Source of the DNA: Amoebidium appalachense
Lineage: Eukaryota > Ichthyosporea
NCBI GenBank assembly: GCA_963693365.1
Contig: CAVNZM010000005.1
Span: 9,796,001-9,860,000 of the forward strand
DNA length: 64,000 nt
Direction of reading: 5' to 3'
The position numbers and the translations under genes were made by a program. The notes under the pieces are model-generated. The model was not told the DNA's origin and did not search any database. It saw only the letters and a list, made by a program, of their open reading frames with translations. This document shows positions 60,550-64,000 of this stretch, piece by piece. Position 1 is the stretch's first letter. Each line of letters opens with the position of its first letter.

Positions 60550-61071
60550 CTCTGTTCAGGTAGTACCCAGTGAAGAGTAAGGGGCCAGGCGTGTTTGTGC
60601 ATTTGCAGATGTGCACGATGGAAAGAAAATCGTTGAGCGGGAGCCCAAGGAAGGCATGCTTCCCGTTCCCGTGTGTGTGAGTGTGCATGTGAGTGAGCAG
60701 TGTGCCTTGAGCGGGCGGGTCGACGGGCCGGGGGAGGGGGGTGAGGGGAGGGGGTTATGGTAGAGAGAAAAGGTGGTAGGTTAATTTGTATATAAAAGAA
60801 ATAGAAAAAACACATACCCGGCAAAGAGCAGGCGACCAGATTTTGAGAATGCCACGGAGGTGATGCCGCAGAGAATACTGTCGTGGGTGTATGCCGTCAT
60901 CTCGCAGTCGGCACGGATGTCAAACAGCCGGCACGATGCATCGTCGGAGCCAGTAACAAATGCGTTGGAGTCAGGGAAGTGGATAATGGCGTTGATGTCG
61001 GACTCGTGGCCCGAAAACACCTGCACGCACTTGCCTGTGCGGATGTCCCATCTCCGTGCTTGCGCGTCGCA

Positions 61072-61110
<39 letters not shown>

Positions 61111-61755
61111 ACACACGCGAAGGGGAAACGGGGTTGGTGGTGGTGTGGTGGTGGCAATGTGTGTGTGTGTGTTTATTTGTGTGTGGGGAGAGAGAGAGGG
61201 GAGGGGGTGAGGGAGGAGGAGGAGGGGGGGGGGGGGGGGAAAGAAGGGGGGATGGGGGTTTCAGGTAACTATGGGTGCCTGGCTAGCAAATGCATGTGCT
61301 TGGTGGAAAACAGTGGTGGTAAATAACCTGTGTTACACTCATGATCACTGGGCCAGTAAGTGTGGTGAAAAAACACTGACTAAAACTATATGTGGTTGGC
61401 GGATATAGGAGCCCACAAAAAGGAGCAAAGGCAACCAAAGCGTGCAGGGTTTTCCCGTAAAGAAGGGGGGGGGGGGGGGGGGGGGGAGGGGCCAAGCATG
61501 CATGCATGGCAAAAGGAAAGCAGGAAATCACACAAACACGGGCAGCAGCTGTGAGCGCATGTATGCTTGGGGAACAGCACAAAGAAACCAGGTAAATCCT
61601 TACATTGTGAAGGAAATCGACAAGAGAAAGCAATGGTGTGTGCACGTGTCAACATGTATGTGGTGGACTGGATTCCCGTGTGCATGCTGCAACTGCGGTC
61701 GTGTGTGTGTGTATGTGTGTTTGTTTTGGCGCTGGTTGTGAAGGTACCGGGAGGT

Positions 61756-61789
<34 letters not shown>

Positions 61790-62272
61790 GGGGATGCAAT
61801 ACACAAAAGTACAGACATACACCTAGAGCACTTTGTGTGTGTGTGTGTGTGTGAGGGGGGGGGAGGGGCGGGGAGGGGGGAGGACTCCTTGGCATCAAAC
61901 ACACAATCCACCGAATCACACACATGTGCATGTCCGCAATATACACGCCCATCCCCAGCCATACTCTCTGTATCCTCTCACTTCCCCACTACCATGCCAC
62001 ACCACAAATCGACGTCTGCTCACAGCAAACAACACATTAGTATCTAGTTACACAGCTACACCCTAACAAACATGTCACATTGACGTTCAAGAACATACCC
62101 GAGACGAATGTGTTCTGGTCTCCGGCCAGGGAGAGTGACATGACGTCACCGGTGTGGCCCTGGTACTGGGTCTTGAGCTGGCCGGTCTCGATGTCCCACA
62201 GCGCACACGTCATGTCCCCGCTGCTCGTCACAATCTCCTTGTCGCTGATGAACCGGCAGCACGACAGGTAGC
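58669..62272 (-). CDS. Heterotrimeric G-protein beta subunit, C-terminal three exons (5' partial)
   Basis: Exons in transcript order: 62272-62099, 61076-60818 and 58828-58669 (stop TAG). The phases 1, 2 and end fit, giving 197 codons that align with roughly residues 143-340 of a 340-aa animal G-beta without gaps. Conserved stretches include [81 protein letters not shown], and [14 protein letters not shown] through to the terminal [11 protein letters not shown]. It forms the WD40 propeller that binds G-gamma and G-alpha at the inner plasma membrane. The N-terminal coiled coil and first WD repeats must be encoded beyond 64000, because no matching exon is seen in 62273-64000. Both introns are filled with poly-C and (CA)n on the coding strand. 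Confidence 0.96.
59155..59395 (-). repeat. Dispersed poly-C-tailed repeat, copy in a G-beta intron
   Basis: On the minus strand it ends GTTCCGCATTCAAACCCCC and passes into poly-C and (CA)n (59035-59154). It is closely related to 62655-62925, and more distantly to 21519-21772 on the plus strand. The upstream boundary near 59395 coincides with another poly-G run. Confidence 0.8.
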
Positions 62273-62345
62273 CTAGGTGTGTGTGTGTGTGGGCGTGTGG
62301 GTGTACGTGTGTGTGTGGGTTGGGTGAGCGGGTGGAGGGTGGAGT

Positions 62346-62389
<44 letters not shown>

Positions 62390-62391
<2 letters not shown>

Positions 62392-62568
62392 AGATTTTGG
62401 AATGCGGAACACAGTACGATAGTACAACTACACAAAGAGGAACACGGTGCAGGACAAGTGCAAAAGGAAACATGTAACAGAATTAGCAACACGTAAGCGT
62501 AAACCATCCTTAGTGGAGTTAGTCATTGTGTGTGTGTGTGTGTGTTTGCGTGTATGTTTTTGTGTGTT

Positions 62569-62640
<72 letters not shown>

Positions 62641-62925
62641 TGGGGGGGGGGGGGTTTGAATGCGGAACACGGTACGAAGTACGCATACACGAAGGACACA
62701 TGCAAAGGCAAACATTCAAGTATGCAACATCAGCCATGCGCACAGTATGCGTCATAAGCAGAGCCCATCCTCAGGGAGGGTCCAAGTCATCAATTTGCGT
62801 CTGAGTTTCGACCCCTTAGCCCGCGTATATACGACTCTCCAAATCAGACGGCAGCATCAACTGAACTTGGGAGGGTCAACCCGTCTTGATCAAAGACGAG
62901 CAGGGTTGCTTATGCAAGCAAGGTG
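62390..62925 (-). repeat. Two adjacent copies of the dispersed poly-C-tailed repeat
   Basis: The nearly full copy at 62655-62925 ends in CGCATTCAAACCCCC then (CA)n (62578-62637). A 3' partial copy at about 62390-62500 ends in GCATTCCAAAATCTTG and then poly-C. Copies and tails alternate, suggesting insertion of one next to another. Confidence 0.75.
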
Positions 62926-63013
62926 AGCGAAAACGGTGAATATGTGTGTGCAAACTAATGCAGTGCAGCGGAAAATGTGTATGTGCTTACATATGCACGC
63001 CACAGAGCAACCA

Positions 63014-63050
<37 letters not shown>

Positions 63051-63143
63051 AATCTAAGAGGAGAAGGAGGAGGGGTGGGTGGATCGGTGGTAGTGGTGGG
63101 AAAGAGCGGGAGAGAGAGAGGGGGGGAGAGAGAGAGAGAGAGG

Positions 63144-63174
<31 letters not shown>

Positions 63175-63481
63175 CGCGCGCATGTGTGAAGGAGTAGAGG
63201 TAGTGGCGAGGAAGGTGTGTGGGCGGTATTAAACGTGCATCTTTCTTGTAGCTGTGTGCTGGTCAGCATGCCGAGCCAAGGGGGTATGCTGAGGTCGAAA
63301 AGGGAAGAGGAAAAGGGAAAGAAGAAGGTGAGAGAAAGAGTACACGATAGCCGGGAGGGGGGGAGGGAGAGAGAGAAATAGGGAGGAAAAAGGGCAAGAT
63401 GTGGTGGGAACAGAAGGCGGTAACAGAAGAAGGCGAAAGATGGACTTCACACGTTTTTCTTTGTTGGTGTTGCTTTGGTGT

Positions 63482-63520
<39 letters not shown>

Positions 63521-63548
63521 GTGGTGGTGTTGTTGTTGTTGTTGTTGT

Positions 63549-63594
<46 letters not shown>

Positions 63595-63863
63595 GGGGGA
63601 GGGGGGGGTAGTCCCAGATCAAGTCATCGACACACTATACGTTGCCTCATATTCCCCACCACAAGACAGAGCCCTCCTTGAACCATACTCAAACACAATG
63701 TATTACCCAACAACCTGCTTAACTCGCTATCCCCCCCCCCCCTCCTCCTCCTTCCACCCAACACATGCACACGCACACACACACACAGACACGGACACAC
63801 ACACACACCTGTCCCCCCCTTCCCTCCCTCCCAATACATGAACACACACCTGTTCGCCCCCTT

Positions 63864-63909
<46 letters not shown>

Positions 63910-64000
63910 CGCGCATAAAAAAAAAACAAAAAAATAAACATGGACTCATAATCATTTCTCCTATTTTACAAACAACCAAGAACCCACTCCTATATTAAAG
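62926..64000. other. Right-edge intron of the G-beta gene
   Basis: Poly-G (63015-63047), (GA)n, (GT)n, a TTG repeat with poly-G (63520-63600), and poly-C (63868-63908) fill the region. No G-beta exon was recognised, so this is most simply one long intron running off the window. Confidence 0.55.

Noticed and set aside
62926-64000. Upstream G-beta exon
   Set aside because: Searched by eye for the conserved segments preceding GYLSCC; none found, only microsatellites and unique intron sequence.

Overview
The window is nuclear DNA from an intron-rich eukaryote. Genes were found by joining conserved protein segments across GT-AG introns and checking codon phase at each junction. A metazoan-type chitin synthase, an ACAD11-type two-domain protein, a THAP zinc finger and a heterotrimeric G-protein beta subunit together suggest an animal or a unicellular holozoan relative. 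This is an inference; the species is not identified. Introns and spacers are packed with (CA)n/(GT)n, (CT)n and long poly-C/poly-G runs. Most long reading frames made of Pro, Thr-His or Cys-Val repeats are translations of these repeats, not genes.

Layout, left to right. (1) <282-16455, plus: 25 exons of an ACAD11-like gene (aminoglycoside-phosphotransferase-like kinase domain fused to an acyl-CoA dehydrogenase), with the N-terminus off the left edge. (2) 17874-24095, plus: a gene of unrecognised family for a protein of about 382 aa with about six membrane helices. Its last codons are followed by a degenerate 45-bp repeat copied from the C-terminal coding sequence. (3) 25561-30073: two inverted copies of the 3' end of a non-LTR retrotransposon. 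(4) 30512-35218, minus: an F-box/leucine-rich-repeat gene and, directly upstream, a THAP-domain gene. Splice phases allow either two genes only 30 bp apart or one THAP/coiled-coil/F-box/LRR fusion. (5) 35947-37737, minus: a 5'-truncated reverse transcriptase. (6) 39518-54381, plus: a 15-exon chitin synthase of 1191 aa, complete in the window. (7) 55428-56003: a tRNA-derived SINE with a perfect 16-bp target-site duplication. (8) 58669-62272, minus: the last three exons of a G-protein beta subunit; its 5' exons lie past the right edge.

The genes do not form a pathway: lipid catabolism, cell-wall or cuticle chitin synthesis, G-protein signalling, and nuclear or ubiquitin-related functions sit side by side. 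Mobile DNA links the regions: the LINE fragments, the SINE, a MITE-like element in the last ACAD intron, and a dispersed repeat family whose copies end in poly-C and (CA)n.
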